DNA of 64,000 nt from Yoonia sp. GPGPB17 (GTDB lineage Bacteria > Pseudomonadota > Alphaproteobacteria > Rhodobacterales > Rhodobacteraceae), in contig NZ_JATACI010000002.1 in NCBI RefSeq assembly GCF_037892195.1, forward strand, positions 620,001 to 684,000. The letters are read 5' to 3'. Positions 12,820-21,633 of this stretch are shown piece by piece. The notes under the pieces are model-generated. The model made no database searches, was not told the DNA's origin, and was given only the letters and a program-made list of their open reading frames with translations. Every line of letters starts with the position of its first letter. Within the stretch, counting starts at the first letter, position 1. The position numbers and the translations under genes were made by a program.

Positions 12820-12960
12820 ATGAAAAAACACGCACAATCTGTTTCTGGCGTCGTCGCGCCAGCGCCGCGCCCCACGGTGCTGGGTGCGGCCCTTATCGCC
12901 GTGATCATGACGTTTCCGGTGGCCGTCACGGTCCTGTTCGTGGGGCTGCTTTTGCTTTAG
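12820..12960 (+). CDS. Small single-pass membrane protein, 46 residues
   Basis: The frame starts [18 protein letters not shown], followed by one hydrophobic segment ([20 protein letters not shown]) and ends VGLLLL. Codon use looks coding (GC-rich third positions in most codons). The stop overlaps the convergent tyrS 3' end by four bases. I recognise no family. I call it a probable gene because of the clean signal-anchor plan and the tight fit between two genes. Confidence 0.5.
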   Translation: MKKHAQSVSGVVAPAPRPTVLGAALIAVIMTFPVAVTVLFVGLLLL

Positions 12961-14207
12961 CCCAGCTGCACCAATGCGTGACGTTTCTTCCCGGCACTCA
13001 GTTTGATGGGCGTGGCAAGGGCTTTGGCATCAATGACCAGACCCGCCTCGGTCAATGGGGCGTCATTCATCTTGGCGCCATTTTCCGCAATCAGGCGTTT
13101 GGCTTCCTTACCGCTTTTGGCAAGGCCGGACTTGACGATCAACTGCACGATGGAAATGCCATCGCCCAGATCATCCGCCGCCAAGGTCAATGTGGGCAGA
13201 TCATCACCAACGCCACCTTTTTCAAAGACTTCGCGCGCCGTCGCTTCCGCCGTTTGCGCGGCTTCTGCTCCGTGCAGCAAGGTTGTGACCTCGTTGGCCA
13301 GAATGATCTTGGCCGCGTTGATCTCGGACCCTTGCAATGCGCCGAGACGGTCGCATTCATCAATCGGCAACTCCGTGTAGAGCTTGAGGAAACGCCCGGT
13401 GTCGGCATCGGTTGTGTTGCGCCAGAACTGCCAGAATTCATAGGGGCTGCACATATCAGCATTCAGCCAGACAGCGCCGGATTGGGATTTGCCCATCTTC
13501 TTGCCGTCACTGGTGGTCAGCAAAGGTGAGGTCAGCCCGTAAATCTCCTGATCCAGCACCCGGCGCGTCAGGTCGATCCCGTTCACGATGTTGCCCCATT
13601 GATCCGAGCCACCCATCTGCAACAGGCACCCATAGCGGCGGTTCAGTTCAAGGAAGTCATAGGCCTGCAAGATCATGTAGTTGAATTCGAGGAACGACAG
13701 TGACTGTTCACGGTCCAACCTTGATTTCACGCTTTCAAACGATAGCATGCGGTTGATCGAGAAATGCCGCCCGATATCGCGCAGAAAGTCGAGGTAGTTC
13801 AGCCCGTCCAGCCATTCGGCATTGTTGATCATCATCGCATCGGTGGGCGCATCACCATAGGTCAGGTAGGCCGAAAACACCTGTTTGATGCCCGCAATAT
13901 TGTCGTCGATCTGATCCGGCCCCAGTAAAGGGCGCTCATCTGCACGGAACGACGGATCGCCCACTTTCGTCGTACCTCCACCCATCAGCGTGATGGGCTT
14001 GTGTCCAGTTTTTTGCAGCCAACGCAGCATCATGATCTGAATCAGTGAACCCACGTGCAGTGACTTGGCCGTTGCATCAAAGCCGATGTAGGCGGGGGTC
14101 ACACCCTTGCTCAGCGCCTCGTCCAGCCCTTGATAATCCGTGCAGTCGGCCAGAAAGCCGCGCGTCATCATGACATTCATGAAATCGGATTTGGGGTGGT
14201 AGGTCAT
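12957..14207 (-). CDS. tyrS: Tyrosyl-tRNA synthetase
   Basis: Class I aminoacyl-tRNA synthetase charging tRNA-Tyr, 416 residues from the ATG at 14207 (MTYHPKSDF), which has AGGAAC upstream; a longer frame begins at 14237. Motifs are the HIGH-equivalent HVGSLIQI after [11 protein letters not shown], the tyrosine-binding [10 protein letters not shown] and GGSDQWGNI, and the KMSKS-equivalent KKMGKS. A C-terminal S4 RNA-binding domain ends the protein ([20 protein letters not shown]). It is divergent from anmK, which starts 63 bases away. Confidence 0.97.
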   Translation of the reverse strand: MTYHPKSDFMNVMMTRGFLADCTDYQGLDEALSKGVTPAYIGFDATAKSLHVGSLIQIMMLRWLQKTGHKPITLMGGGTTKVGDPSFRADERPLLGPDQIDDNIAGIKQVFSAYLTYGDAPTDAMMINNAEWLDGLNYLDFLRDIGRHFSINRMLSFESVKSRLDREQSLSFLEFNYMILQAYDFLELNRRYGCLLQMGGSDQWGNIVNGIDLTRRVLDQEIYGLTSPLLTTSDGKKMGKSQSGAVWLNADMCSPYEFWQFWRNTTDADTGRFLKLYTELPIDECDRLGALQGSEINAAKIILANEVTTLLHGAEAAQTAEATAREVFEKGGVGDDLPTLTLAADDLGDGISIVQLIVKSGLAKSGKEAKRLIAENGAKMNDAPLTEAGLVIDAKALATPIKLSAGKKRHALVQLG

Positions 14208-14270
14208 TGGCTTGTTCCTGGCGTTGTCTCGGTGCACTCTATAGTCAGGACGGCAGGCTAGGGAAAGCGG

Positions 14271-15377
14271 ATGTTGCGAACAGGCGTGGTGACGGCTTTG
14301 GGGACGATGTCTGGCACTTCGCTGGATGGCGTTGATGCGGCGATCTTACAGACCGATGGGGAGCAGATTTTTGAGTTTGGCCCCACGTCTTACCGCGCAT
14401 ACACCCAAGAGCAGCAAGCGACTATCAAGGACTACCTCGGTCGGTGGCCAGGCGATGACTTGGGCGTGGTAGCAAGAATTATTGAAGACCATCATCTCAA
14501 GGTGATGGAGCCAATGGGCGTCGTTGATATTGCAGGCTTTCACGGACAGACTTTGGCCCATGATCCCGGCGGGCGCGGGACGCATCAGTGTGGCGACGGT
14601 GCAAGGCTGGCAAAAGTACTGGGATATCCGGTGGCATGGGACTTCCGCACAGCGGACGTCGCAGCAGGCGGGCAGGGTGCGCCATTGGCCCCATTCTATC
14701 ACTTTGCCTTGGCAAAATGGATCAAGGCTGACGCGCCTGTCGCTTTCCTGAACCTAGGCGGTGTCGGTAATATCACCTGGGTTGATCCATCTCGCGATGA
14801 TCCGGCGGACCCGGCGGCCCTGATGGCTTTTGATACGGGGCCAGCCAATGCCCCGATGAACGATCTGATGCGCACACGGCATGATATGGCATATGACGTG
14901 GGCGGCGAACTGGCGGCGCAAGGCCAAGTTGATGCGGCCATTGTCGCAGCTTTCATGGCACATCCTTACTTTCGCAAGGCGATCCCAAAGTCACTTGATC
15001 GCGACGCCTTCGGCGACCTGAGCCGCGCCGTAACGGCCCTGTCTGATGCAGATGCGCTTGCCACATTGGCGCAAGCCGTGATCGAATGTGTCGTCGCAGC
15101 CTGTGCTATTTGTCCTACGAACCCTGAAAAGCTGCTGGTCACAGGCGGTGGGCGGCACAATAAAACGCTGATGTCGGGCCTGGCCGATAGTTTGCCCTGC
15201 GATGTGGCCCCGGTCGAGGCTGTTGGTTTGGACGGTGACATGCTTGAAGCGCAGGCCTTTGCCTATCTGGCCGTCCGAGTCGCACGCGGTTTGCCGACTA
15301 CAAGCCCACAAACCACTGGTGTAGCCCGATCAATGACGGGTGGGCGGATTGCACCGGCTTTCAAGAGCGCGGGCTAA
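14271..15377 (+). CDS. anmK: Anhydro-N-acetylmuramic acid kinase
   Basis: Cell-wall recycling enzyme that cleaves and phosphorylates 1,6-anhydro-MurNAc to MurNAc-6-phosphate. The 368 residues fit the family. [16 protein letters not shown] is the N-terminal phosphate-1 motif, [11 protein letters not shown] and [13 protein letters not shown] are the central family motifs, [13 protein letters not shown] is the family signature, and [14 protein letters not shown] is the adenosine-binding motif. The order tyrS/anmK divergent is common in this group of bacteria. Confidence 0.95.
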   Translation: MLRTGVVTALGTMSGTSLDGVDAAILQTDGEQIFEFGPTSYRAYTQEQQATIKDYLGRWPGDDLGVVARIIEDHHLKVMEPMGVVDIAGFHGQTLAHDPGGRGTHQCGDGARLAKVLGYPVAWDFRTADVAAGGQGAPLAPFYHFALAKWIKADAPVAFLNLGGVGNITWVDPSRDDPADPAALMAFDTGPANAPMNDLMRTRHDMAYDVGGELAAQGQVDAAIVAAFMAHPYFRKAIPKSLDRDAFGDLSRAVTALSDADALATLAQAVIECVVAACAICPTNPEKLLVTGGGRHNKTLMSGLADSLPCDVAPVEAVGLDGDMLEAQAFAYLAVRVARGLPTTSPQTTGVARSMTGGRIAPAFKSAG

Positions 15378-15590
15378 ATTCCCGAAAACAAGCGCTAAAA
15401 CCTGCCGATCCGTGCACAATCACGCCGATTTGATGTAATTGTGTCAAGCATAGGCAGTGATTGGCCGATATTCAGCAGCGCAATCCGCTCGAACCCGCCG
15501 ATCAGATTCACAGCGTCATGAGACCCGTTGAACCCCTCGCTCAAAGTGTCACCTGTACCGAACACGACAACCGGATTAACGGAGACAAAA

Positions 15591-16220
15591 ATGAATACGA
15601 CATTGAAATTCGCCCGCACGAGCATGTTGGCCGCACCTTTGGCTTTGGCCACAGGTATGGCGTCAGCTGGCGGTATCTCAGAGCCTATTGCGGCACCTGC
15701 GCCAGCCCCAGCGCCCATTGCGGCTGCGCCCGTCGCAGTCGGCAATGACTGGACCGGTTTTTATGCCGGTGGCCAGCTTGGATTTGGACGACTGGATTCT
15801 GATGCCATCCTTGACGATGACGATCCAGAAGGTGCGATCTACGGTGTGCACGCAGGCTACAACTATGATTTCGGTAGCATCGTGCTGGGTGGTGAGATCG
15901 ATTATGATCTGACCAACATCGAAGTCGACGATCCGTCTTCTGAAGTGGATTCAATTGCCCGCGCCAAAGCAAAGCTCGGTTATGATGCGGGCCAGTTTAT
16001 GCCTTACATCACTGCCGGTGTGGCGCGCGTAGAAACGACCGATGCACTTGATGGTGACACAGACGGCAGCTTTGCCGGTCTGGGCGTGTCTTACATGATG
16101 AACGATGCGATCATCCTTGGTGGTGAGGTCCTGCAACATCAGTTTGAGGATTTTGCCGACAGCGATGGTGTCGATGTCGACGCGACAACACTTTCGTTGC
16201 GTGCGTCGTTCAAATTCTAA
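15591..16220 (+). CDS. Outer-membrane beta-barrel protein (opacity/OmpA-like porin family)
   Basis: A 209-residue protein with a cleavable signal (SMLAAPLALATGMASA), an Ala-Pro-rich linker (AAPAPAPAPIAAAP), then NDWTGFYAGGQLGFG, the usual opening of small 8-stranded outer-membrane barrels. It ends with alternating hydrophobic residues and a terminal Phe (LSLRASFKF), the sorting signal for the Bam complex. The extracellular loops are very acidic (DAILDDDDPE, DTDG, ADSDGVDVD), as in marine relatives. The start is fixed by GGAGAC seven bases upstream of ATG 15591. The function is unknown beyond structure. Confidence 0.85.
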   Translation: MNTTLKFARTSMLAAPLALATGMASAGGISEPIAAPAPAPAPIAAAPVAVGNDWTGFYAGGQLGFGRLDSDAILDDDDPEGAIYGVHAGYNYDFGSIVLGGEIDYDLTNIEVDDPSSEVDSIARAKAKLGYDAGQFMPYITAGVARVETTDALDGDTDGSFAGLGVSYMMNDAIILGGEVLQHQFEDFADSDGVDVDATTLSLRASFKF

Positions 16221-16289
16221 ACCCTTTTGGGAATAAGCATCCTACCGCACTGTCCCTTCCCCAAAAAACCGATGCAAGGGATGCTTATT

Positions 16290-16321
16290 GGGGCCTGTCA
16301 CCGCGCTGACAGGCCCCTTTT
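16290..16321. terminator. Bidirectional rho-independent terminator
   Basis: An 11-bp perfect stem GGGGCCTGTCA / TGACAGGCCCC with a CCGCGC loop is followed by T residues. It lies between the convergent barrel gene and the lyase gene and could serve both, its right edge touching the lyase stop codon. An outer 11-base inverted repeat (AATAAGCATCC about 16231-16241 and GGATGCTTATT about 16279-16289) sits just upstream. Confidence 0.8.
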
Positions 16322-17130
16322 CATGTCAGCAGATCGTCAATGATGTCGCTGCTGATCCCATTCTTCAGGACGGAAAAACCACCACCCTCCAGCATTCCTT
16401 GTGCGGCGTCAAAAAGCGCCCGATGGGTAACACGTGCCAAAGCTGACCCGACCGAGAGACGCGCAGCACCAATCCTGGCAAAGGCAGCCTGCGTCTGGGC
16501 CGTGTAGGGGCCTGCCACCAAGGCGTTCACCGGCGCGGTCGTCTTGGCACAAATTTTTGCCAAGGCATCCATATCAGGCGGAAGCGGGGCATAAAGGCAA
16601 TCTGCCCCTGCGACCTCAAAAGCGCGTAAACGGTGGATCGCTTCGTCAGTGTCGTAGACACCCGTCATGATCCCATCAGCACGGGCGGTCAGCACAAAAT
16701 CATGCGGCAAGGCGCGTGCTGTCGCGGCAGCGGCGCGGATTCGTTCCACGGCAAGATCAAAATCATATGCCTCTGGTGAGGGCAGGGCGATATCTTCGAT
16801 GCATACCCCGGCCAGCCCGACTTCGGCAGCCATGCGTACCGTTTCGGCACAGGTGTCCGGGTCATCGCCAAATCCGTTCTCAAAGTCGCCCTGAACCGGA
16901 ACTGACACGACCGATACGATCTCTGCCGCATGCGCGAGGGCTTCATCTCGCGTGACCGTGCCGCCATCAGGCCGCCCCAGTGTAAAGGCATGCGCGGCAG
17001 AAGAGGTCGCCAGCGCCTTGGCCCCCATCGCTGCCATCATTTTGGCCGATCCACGATCCCAGACGTTCACCATCAGGAATGGATCGCCTTTGATGTGGAG
17101 GGCGCGAAAACCTGCAGCAATATCTGTCAT
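16321..17130 (-). CDS. Isocitrate lyase/PEP mutase family protein
   Basis: A 269-residue alpha/beta-barrel lyase of the ICL/PEPM superfamily. VPVQGDFENGFGDDPDTCAE carries the metal-binding Asp/Glu cluster, and GVCIEDIALPSPEAY and FVLTARADGIM are family motifs. The flexible KKCGH-type catalytic loop of true isocitrate lyase is absent, so it is probably an oxaloacetate decarboxylase, 2-methylisocitrate-lyase-like or related carboxyphosphonoenolpyruvate-type enzyme. It lies directly downstream of the aminotransferase gene on the same strand. The substrate is not determined. Confidence 0.85.
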   Translation of the reverse strand: MTDIAAGFRALHIKGDPFLMVNVWDRGSAKMMAAMGAKALATSSAAHAFTLGRPDGGTVTRDEALAHAAEIVSVVSVPVQGDFENGFGDDPDTCAETVRMAAEVGLAGVCIEDIALPSPEAYDFDLAVERIRAAAATARALPHDFVLTARADGIMTGVYDTDEAIHRLRAFEVAGADCLYAPLPPDMDALAKICAKTTAPVNALVAGPYTAQTQAAFARIGAARLSVGSALARVTHRALFDAAQGMLEGGGFSVLKNGISSDIIDDLLT

Positions 17131-17149
17131 GGCCGTTGTCCTTTATGGG

Positions 17150-18333
17150 CTAAGGTGGCGTTTGTCCCGCTTTTGCGCTGGCAAAGGCAATCAGGCGCGA
17201 GCGCGTCGACATATTGATCATCCGCAATAGTCATCGCCACACGCACATGGCCCGCCGCGGCGTGACCAAAGCTTTCACCCGGCATGACGGCGATATGTTC
17301 TGCATCGAGCAGGGCATTGGCGAAGTCTTCTCCGGTCATTCCCGTCGCGCGGAGGTCTAGCATCACGTACATCGCCCCTTGTGCGGGCACTACGCGCACA
17401 ACGTTTTGCCCTTCAAGCGCCTGCATGGTCAGCGCACGCCTACGGCGGAAGGGTTCCGCGACTTCTTTTTCAACCATATCGCCTTGGTTCAACGCAAAGT
17501 CAGCGGCATCCTGAATGAAGCTTAGCCACACCATAGGTCGTATGCGTGGCAAGATTAATTATATGTTCAATTGCGTCAGCGGGCCCGCAGATCCAGCCAA
17601 CCCGGCTGCCGGTCATGGCATGGCTTTTCGACATTGACCCCACAACCAACGTGCGCTCGGCCATGCCCGGCAGGCTGCGAGGGGTGATGTGGCGGCCCTC
17701 CCAGACTTGGGTATCATAGACTTCATCCGAAATCAGCCAAAGGTCATTGGCGGTACATGCATTTGCAATCGCGTGCAACGTCGCCGCCGAATACACCACG
17801 CCCGTGGGGTTGTTGGGCGTGTTGACCAGCAATGATGCGGCACCCGTAGTTGCTTCAATCAACATCTCGGATGTGGGCTGAAACGCGGTGTCTGGTGTCG
17901 TGATGATGGGCTTCGGCACAGCCCCTGCGCCACGGATGGTGCCGGGATAGGTCGCGTAATAGGGGTCTATGTAGACCGCTGTGTCACCGGGATCGCAGAC
18001 GGCTGTATGCGCGGCAAACAGAGCGGCCTGACCGCCGGGTGTGATTAGAATGTTGTCGGCGGTTGTGGGTACACCGGTGCGAGTCGCAATCCGAGCCGCA
18101 ACACTTTTGCGCAACGCGTGTGTGCCCGGGACCATGGCGTAACCCGTGTGTCCGCCAACAGCCGCGGCATGCATGGCGTCCAGAATGTCTGGGCTTGTGC
18201 CAATGTCGTGTTCGCCAATGGTCAGTTCCGTCACCGGAATGCCCTCGGCAACCATGCGTCTTGCCTTGTAAAAGACGTCCCAGCCGTCAGAGCCGCCGCC
18301 AGTGATATGGGTGATACGATGTGAGAGTTTCAT
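17150..18333 (-). CDS. PLP-dependent aminotransferase, class I/II (two frameshifts)
   Basis: Aspartate-aminotransferase-fold PLP enzyme; repaired length about 394 residues. LLVNTPNNPTGVVYSAATL is the N-terminal cofactor region, LISDEVYDTQVW the Asp/Tyr PLP contacts, and VVGSMSKSHAMTGSRVGW contains the Schiff-base Lys. The frame breaks at 17520-17526 (GCTAAGC on the minus strand); substituting GCCGGC restores TYGVAGFIQDAADFAL. A second break near 17194-17198 is best explained by loss of one GC dinucleotide and restores RLIAFASAKAGQTPP and a stop at 17150. The repaired gene therefore does not overlap the lyase gene. The specific amino donor is unknown. Confidence 0.8.
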
Positions 18334-18365
18334 AGGTGCAGAGGAACGGCCTTCGCAAGGTGAAG

Positions 18366-18809
18366 TCAAGTGGTTGTCGCACGCAGATTGCGTGGCCCCG
18401 GACCTTCTGCACCTTTCACGTCTGCCGGGTTGTAAAGCGCACAGGATTTCAGGCTCAGACAGCCACATCCGATACAGCCATCCAGCTTGTCGCGCAGGTC
18501 TTCCAGCGCGGCAATGCGGGTATCAATATCCTGACGAAACGCGCGGCTGATCCGGGTCCAATCCGCCTTTGACGGGGCCCTGTGATCCGGCAAGCGCCGC
18601 AAATGCGGGGCGATTTCGGACAGGCTGAACCCCAGTTTCTGGGCCGCCATCACGAAGGACAGTCTGCGAATGTCAGAGCGCCCGTAACGGCGATGTCCAC
18701 CCTTGTTGCGCAGGGGTTTGACGATGTCATGCGTCTCATAAAACCGGATCGCTGACACGGCCAAACCGGTCCGCGCCGCCAGATCGCCAATGGTCAGTCC
18801 TTGTGACAT
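18366..18809 (-). CDS. soxR: Redox-sensitive transcriptional activator SoxR
   Basis: MerR-family regulator activated by oxidation of a [2Fe-2S] cluster by redox-cycling compounds. The 147 residues contain the MerR helix-turn-helix (LTIGDLAARTGLAVSAIRFY), the dimerisation helix, and the cluster ligands CIGCGCLSLKSC near residues 112-123, the SoxR-specific signature. The divergent promoter region contains a near-ideal SoxR palindrome at 18827-18842. The divergent small gene and VOC gene are likely direct targets, as Rhodobacteraceae lack the SoxS cascade. Confidence 0.95.
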   Translation of the reverse strand: MSQGLTIGDLAARTGLAVSAIRFYETHDIVKPLRNKGGHRRYGRSDIRRLSFVMAAQKLGFSLSEIAPHLRRLPDHRAPSKADWTRISRAFRQDIDTRIAALEDLRDKLDGCIGCGCLSLKSCALYNPADVKGAEGPGPRNLRATTT

Positions 18810-18826
18810 GCAAAATAATCCTTGAT

Positions 18827-18842
18827 CTCAAGTTAACTTGAG
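18827..18842. promoter_or_regulatory. SoxR operator
   Basis: CTCAAGTTAACTTGAG is a perfect 16-base palindrome matching the SoxR box, and lies between soxR and the divergent genes. In SoxR-controlled promoters this palindrome sits in a long spacer between -35 and -10. Confidence 0.9.
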
Positions 18843-18886
18843 GAATGAAAACAGATTCGAACGCTTTTGGACAGAGGAGAAAAGAC

Positions 18887-19063
18887 ATGCCAAAACCTGC
18901 AACATTCCGCTACTGTGCCGATCCGGAGGCATTGATGGCGATGAAACATGACGGACTGGGCTGGGGGCATGATTTGGACTGTGGTTGTTTTCATGATCAG
19001 AACCACAACGTCGGGCCTGGCGGCATTGCCCGTATCATTGCTGCATTTAGAAGGAAGACCTGA
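18887..19063 (+). CDS. Small Cys/His-containing protein under SoxR control
   Basis: A 58-residue protein starting MPKPATFRYCADPEALMAM, with a strong Shine-Dalgarno (GAGGAG nine bases upstream); an ATG at 18845 in the same frame has a poorer context. The segment WGHDLDCGCFHDQNHN contains two Cys and three His/Asp that could bind a metal. I do not recognise a family. It lies two bases before the VOC gene and immediately beyond the SoxR operator, so it is probably part of the redox-stress response. Confidence 0.65.
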   Translation: MPKPATFRYCADPEALMAMKHDGLGWGHDLDCGCFHDQNHNVGPGGIARIIAAFRRKT

Positions 19064-19065
19064 AG

Positions 19066-19452
19066 ATGGCTTATGTGGAGCACGTCAACATCACCGTAGC
19101 CGACCCTCAGCAAACAGCGCAGATGTTGTCGGATCTTTTTGGCTGGCATGTCCGTTGGGAAGGGGCCGCGATCAACGGCGGTTATACTGTCCACGTTGGC
19201 ACTGAGAGCAGCTACATCGCGCTTTATACCGGTCCCGGTGGGGCACCGCATCAGAAGCCTGCCGATAACAGCTATCTGCAACGGGCTGGGTTCAACCATG
19301 TGGGCGTAGTGGTCGATGATGTGGATGCGATGGAAGAGAAAGTGAAAGCGAAGGGGTTAGAAACCCATAGCCACGCGGACTACGAACCGGGCAAGAGGTT
19401 CTACTTTCACGATCTTGATGGCGTCGAATACGAAGTGATCAGCTACCCTTGA
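19066..19452 (+). CDS. VOC superfamily protein (glyoxalase/dioxygenase fold)
   Basis: A 128-residue single-domain VOC protein. The first beta-alpha-beta module begins AYVEHVNITVADPQQTAQML with the metal-ligand His of the first strand. The second module has FNHVGVVVDDVDAMEEKVKA with another His, and the C-terminal RFYFHDLDGVEYEVISY gives the terminal Glu ligand. Substrates in this superfamily range from methylglyoxal adducts to antibiotics; none can be assigned. It follows the small SoxR-associated gene by two bases and overlaps the convergent YjbR gene. Confidence 0.8.
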   Translation: MAYVEHVNITVADPQQTAQMLSDLFGWHVRWEGAAINGGYTVHVGTESSYIALYTGPGGAPHQKPADNSYLQRAGFNHVGVVVDDVDAMEEKVKAKGLETHSHADYEPGKRFYFHDLDGVEYEVISYP

Positions 19453-19777
19453 TCTCTGCCTGCGCCTTCTTGGTCAGCCCGCCCAGGACAATGTCGTAAG
19501 ATACAGCGATCCGGTGGCGCAGCTCGTCTTCGGCGCTGTCGAAACCGACCAACACCCAGCTTTTGTGAAAATAAGGGGCCTTGGTGGCGGCACCGGCATC
19601 AATCAACATGGTGGCGGTGTCCACGCTATCGGTCTTGACACAAACGCCGTCGATGCGGTCGCCAAAGCAGGCAAACATCTTGCCGCCAACCTTCCAGCTG
19701 TCCAGTTCGGTCGTGGGATCGGATGCAGTCGCTCCGGAGTAGGCGGCGCAGATCTGGTTGACGAGGGCACGTGACAT
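19439..19777 (-). CDS. MmcQ/YjbR family DNA-binding-like protein
   Basis: A 112-residue YjbR/CyaY-fold protein. SRALVNQICAAYSGATAS at the start, KVGGKMFACFGDR and KAPYFHKSWVLVGFDSAEDE match the family pattern (GK.FA, YHMNK.HW-like). Members have a DNA-binding-like fold but no established function. It ends convergently into the VOC gene. Confidence 0.75.
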   Translation of the reverse strand: MSRALVNQICAAYSGATASDPTTELDSWKVGGKMFACFGDRIDGVCVKTDSVDTATMLIDAGAATKAPYFHKSWVLVGFDSAEDELRHRIAVSYDIVLGGLTKKAQAEIKGS

Positions 19778-20004
19778 GGCTTTAGGATGACGGATGTACG
19801 GAAGTCTGGCAAGATGACGCGGCTTATGCCGGGCTCACCACTGACATCTATGTCCATTCAAAGCGCCATCTCAATCCGAAGGGGAGCGCAACCGTTTTCA
19901 AGGGCACCACCACAGATCCGGATGGGATAACGGCAGATTTTTATTTGCATATTTACGCCACACTTTGCGTGAATAGCATGATAGCTCTTTGTTCAATGGG
20001 TGCG

Positions 20005-20034
20005 CTGGACAAATGAGGTTGCTCATTTATCCAG
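20005..20034. repeat. Inverted repeat upstream of the cysS leader
   Basis: CTGGACAAATGAG and CTCATTTATCCAG form a 13-bp hairpin with one mismatch and a GTTG loop. It ends 37 bases before the putative leader reading frame. It could be an operator or a terminator-like structure, though there is no T run. The region 19778-20004 holds no convincing gene. Confidence 0.5.
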
Positions 20035-20071
20035 ACTGGACGAAACCACTGCCAACTGCTATCCCACCCCC

Positions 20072-20116
20072 ATGAAGAGCATCTGCATCATTACCTGCTG
20101 CATTATTATCTGCTGA
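20072..20116 (+). CDS. Putative Cys/Ile-rich leader peptide of cysS-cimA
   Basis: A 14-codon frame, MKSICIITCCIIIC, ends 82 bases before the cysS start. Ten of its 14 residues are Cys (4) or Ile (6). It precedes a cysteinyl-tRNA synthetase gene and a citramalate synthase gene, the latter leading to isoleucine. Attenuation leaders are short and dense in codons for the amino acid controlled, and this one matches both genes of the operon. There is no Shine-Dalgarno before the ATG, so it would have to be leaderless, as trpL is in some rhizobia, or is not translated. The two-strand pairing downstream (20122-20194) supports a regulatory role. Inference from sequence only. Confidence 0.45.
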   Translation: MKSICIITCCIIIC

Positions 20117-20121
20117 CATCT

Positions 20122-20194
20122 GTCGCGGGTTGCTCTTTCACGTTTCCAATCAAAACTGAACTTGGTAAGCCCGCGGCGTAACCCTGCGCGAGGC
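20122..20194 (+). promoter_or_regulatory. Putative translational attenuator of cysS
   Basis: Two mutually exclusive stems can be drawn. Stem A pairs GTCGCGGG (20122-20129) with CCCGCGGC (20170-20177; one G-U). Stem B pairs GCCCGCG (20169-20175) with CGCG-A-GGC (20187-20194) and buries the cysS Shine-Dalgarno GAGG (20190-20193). A ribosome at the leader stop (20114-20116) would cover the left arm of A and favour B (cysS off). A ribosome stalled on the early Cys/Ile codons would leave A free and expose the Shine-Dalgarno. The pairing was found by eye; no folding energies were computed. Confidence 0.4.
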
Positions 20195-20198
20195 CCAA

Positions 20199-21632
20199 AT
20201 GACGACCATCCGCCTGAACAACACAAAGACCCGCAAGCGCGAGGAGTTTGTACCGATTGAACCGCAAAACATACGTTTGTACCTCTGCGGGCCAACGGTT
20301 TACGACCGTGCGCATATGGGCAATCTGCGGCCTTCGCTGGTGTTTGACGTGCTGTTTCGCCTGCTGAAAGAAGTCTATGGCGCAGATCATGTGACCTATG
20401 TGCGCAATTTCACGGATGTTGATGACAAGATCAATGCGCGCGCCGCTGAATCGGGCCGGGCGATTGGCGACATCACGGCAGAAACGATCCAGTGGTATCA
20501 CGATGATCTGGATGCCGTAGGCTTGCAGCGCCCCACGCATGAGCCACGCGCGACCGCGCATATTCCGCAAATGATTGCGATGATCGCCGATTTGATCGCG
20601 AAGGGTCATGCCTATGCGGCGGAAGGTCACGTGCTTTTCGCGGTTGATAGCTATGCCGAGTACGGTGCGCTTTCGGGGCGTTCGATCGACGATATGATCG
20701 CCGGCGCGCGCGTCGAAGTGGCCCCCTACAAGCGCAATCCGATGGATTTTGTGCTGTGGAAACCGTCTGGTGATGGTGTGCCGGGATGGGACAGCCCCTG
20801 GGGCTACGGTCGTCCGGGTTGGCACATCGAATGCTCGGCCATGAGCCATGAATTGCTGGGTGAGAGCTTTGACATTCATGGCGGCGGCAATGATCTGCAA
20901 TTCCCGCATCATGAGAATGAGATTGCGCAATCTGCTTGTGCCCATCCCCATGGTGAATTCGCCCGCTACTGGGTGCATAACGAGATGCTGCAAGTCGAAG
21001 GTAAGAAGATGTCCAAGTCCTTGGGCAATTTTTTCACCATCCGCGATCTGCTGGATCAGGGTGTACCGGGTGAGGTGATCCGCTTGGTGATGCTGGGCAC
21101 ACACTATAGCAAGACAATGGATTGGACCGAGGCGCGGCGGGCCGAAGCCGAAGGCACATTGCGCAAATGGTACGGCATTCTGCACGGACATGGCTTTGGG
21201 CCAGAGTTGATTGCGGCCTTGGAGGCGGAGGGCAAATGGCAGCCTGACGCAGAGTTTCTTGGTGTTTTGGCCAATGATCTGAATACCTCCGGCGCTTTGG
21301 CGCGCTTGCATGTTCTTGCCAAGGGAAAGACGCCCGTTGCTTTGGCGGGCTTTGCTTACGGTTTGCAGATGTTGGGATTGGTCAACGATTGGTCCGCGAT
21401 CCCACAGTTTGATGGCGGCGAAGCGGGTGCCGGTGTGGCCACGGCGGTTGCGGAACGCGTGGATGCCTTGCTGGCGGATCGGGCAGCGGCCCGGGCGGCC
21501 AAGGATTGGGCGCGCGCAGATGAGGTGCGCGATATCCTGAATGCGGCAGGTGTGCAGGTCACGGACGTCGGTGGGCAGGCCACTTGGGCGCCCGGGCCCA
21601 ACTTTGATGCTGCGAAATTGGAGGGGGTCTAG
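20199..21632 (+). CDS. cysS: Cysteinyl-tRNA synthetase
   Basis: Class I synthetase charging tRNA-Cys, 477 residues. [19 protein letters not shown] holds the zinc-ligand Cys and the HIGH-type motif, WHIECSAMS the second zinc ligand, [19 protein letters not shown] the family signature, and [10 protein letters not shown] the KMSKS loop. GAGG precedes the start by five bases, in a sequence that can be hidden by a stem (20169-20194). The next gene, cimA, starts two bases after its stop, so the two form an operon. Confidence 0.97.
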   Translation: MTTIRLNNTKTRKREEFVPIEPQNIRLYLCGPTVYDRAHMGNLRPSLVFDVLFRLLKEVYGADHVTYVRNFTDVDDKINARAAESGRAIGDITAETIQWYHDDLDAVGLQRPTHEPRATAHIPQMIAMIADLIAKGHAYAAEGHVLFAVDSYAEYGALSGRSIDDMIAGARVEVAPYKRNPMDFVLWKPSGDGVPGWDSPWGYGRPGWHIECSAMSHELLGESFDIHGGGNDLQFPHHENEIAQSACAHPHGEFARYWVHNEMLQVEGKKMSKSLGNFFTIRDLLDQGVPGEVIRLVMLGTHYSKTMDWTEARRAEAEGTLRKWYGILHGHGFGPELIAALEAEGKWQPDAEFLGVLANDLNTSGALARLHVLAKGKTPVALAGFAYGLQMLGLVNDWSAIPQFDGGEAGAGVATAVAERVDALLADRAAARAAKDWARADEVRDILNAAGVQVTDVGGQATWAPGPNFDAAKLEGV

Positions 21633-21633
21633 C

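Noticed and set aside
16231..16289. Inverted repeat AATAAGCATCC/GGATGCTTATT as a mobile-element end
   Set aside because: It nests directly against the shared terminator of two convergent genes; there is no transposase or target duplication.
19787..20014. Open frame on the plus strand reading EVWQDDAAYAGLTTDIYVHS
   Set aside because: It has no start codon at its 5' end, no recognisable domain and no ribosome-binding site; at most a gene remnant.
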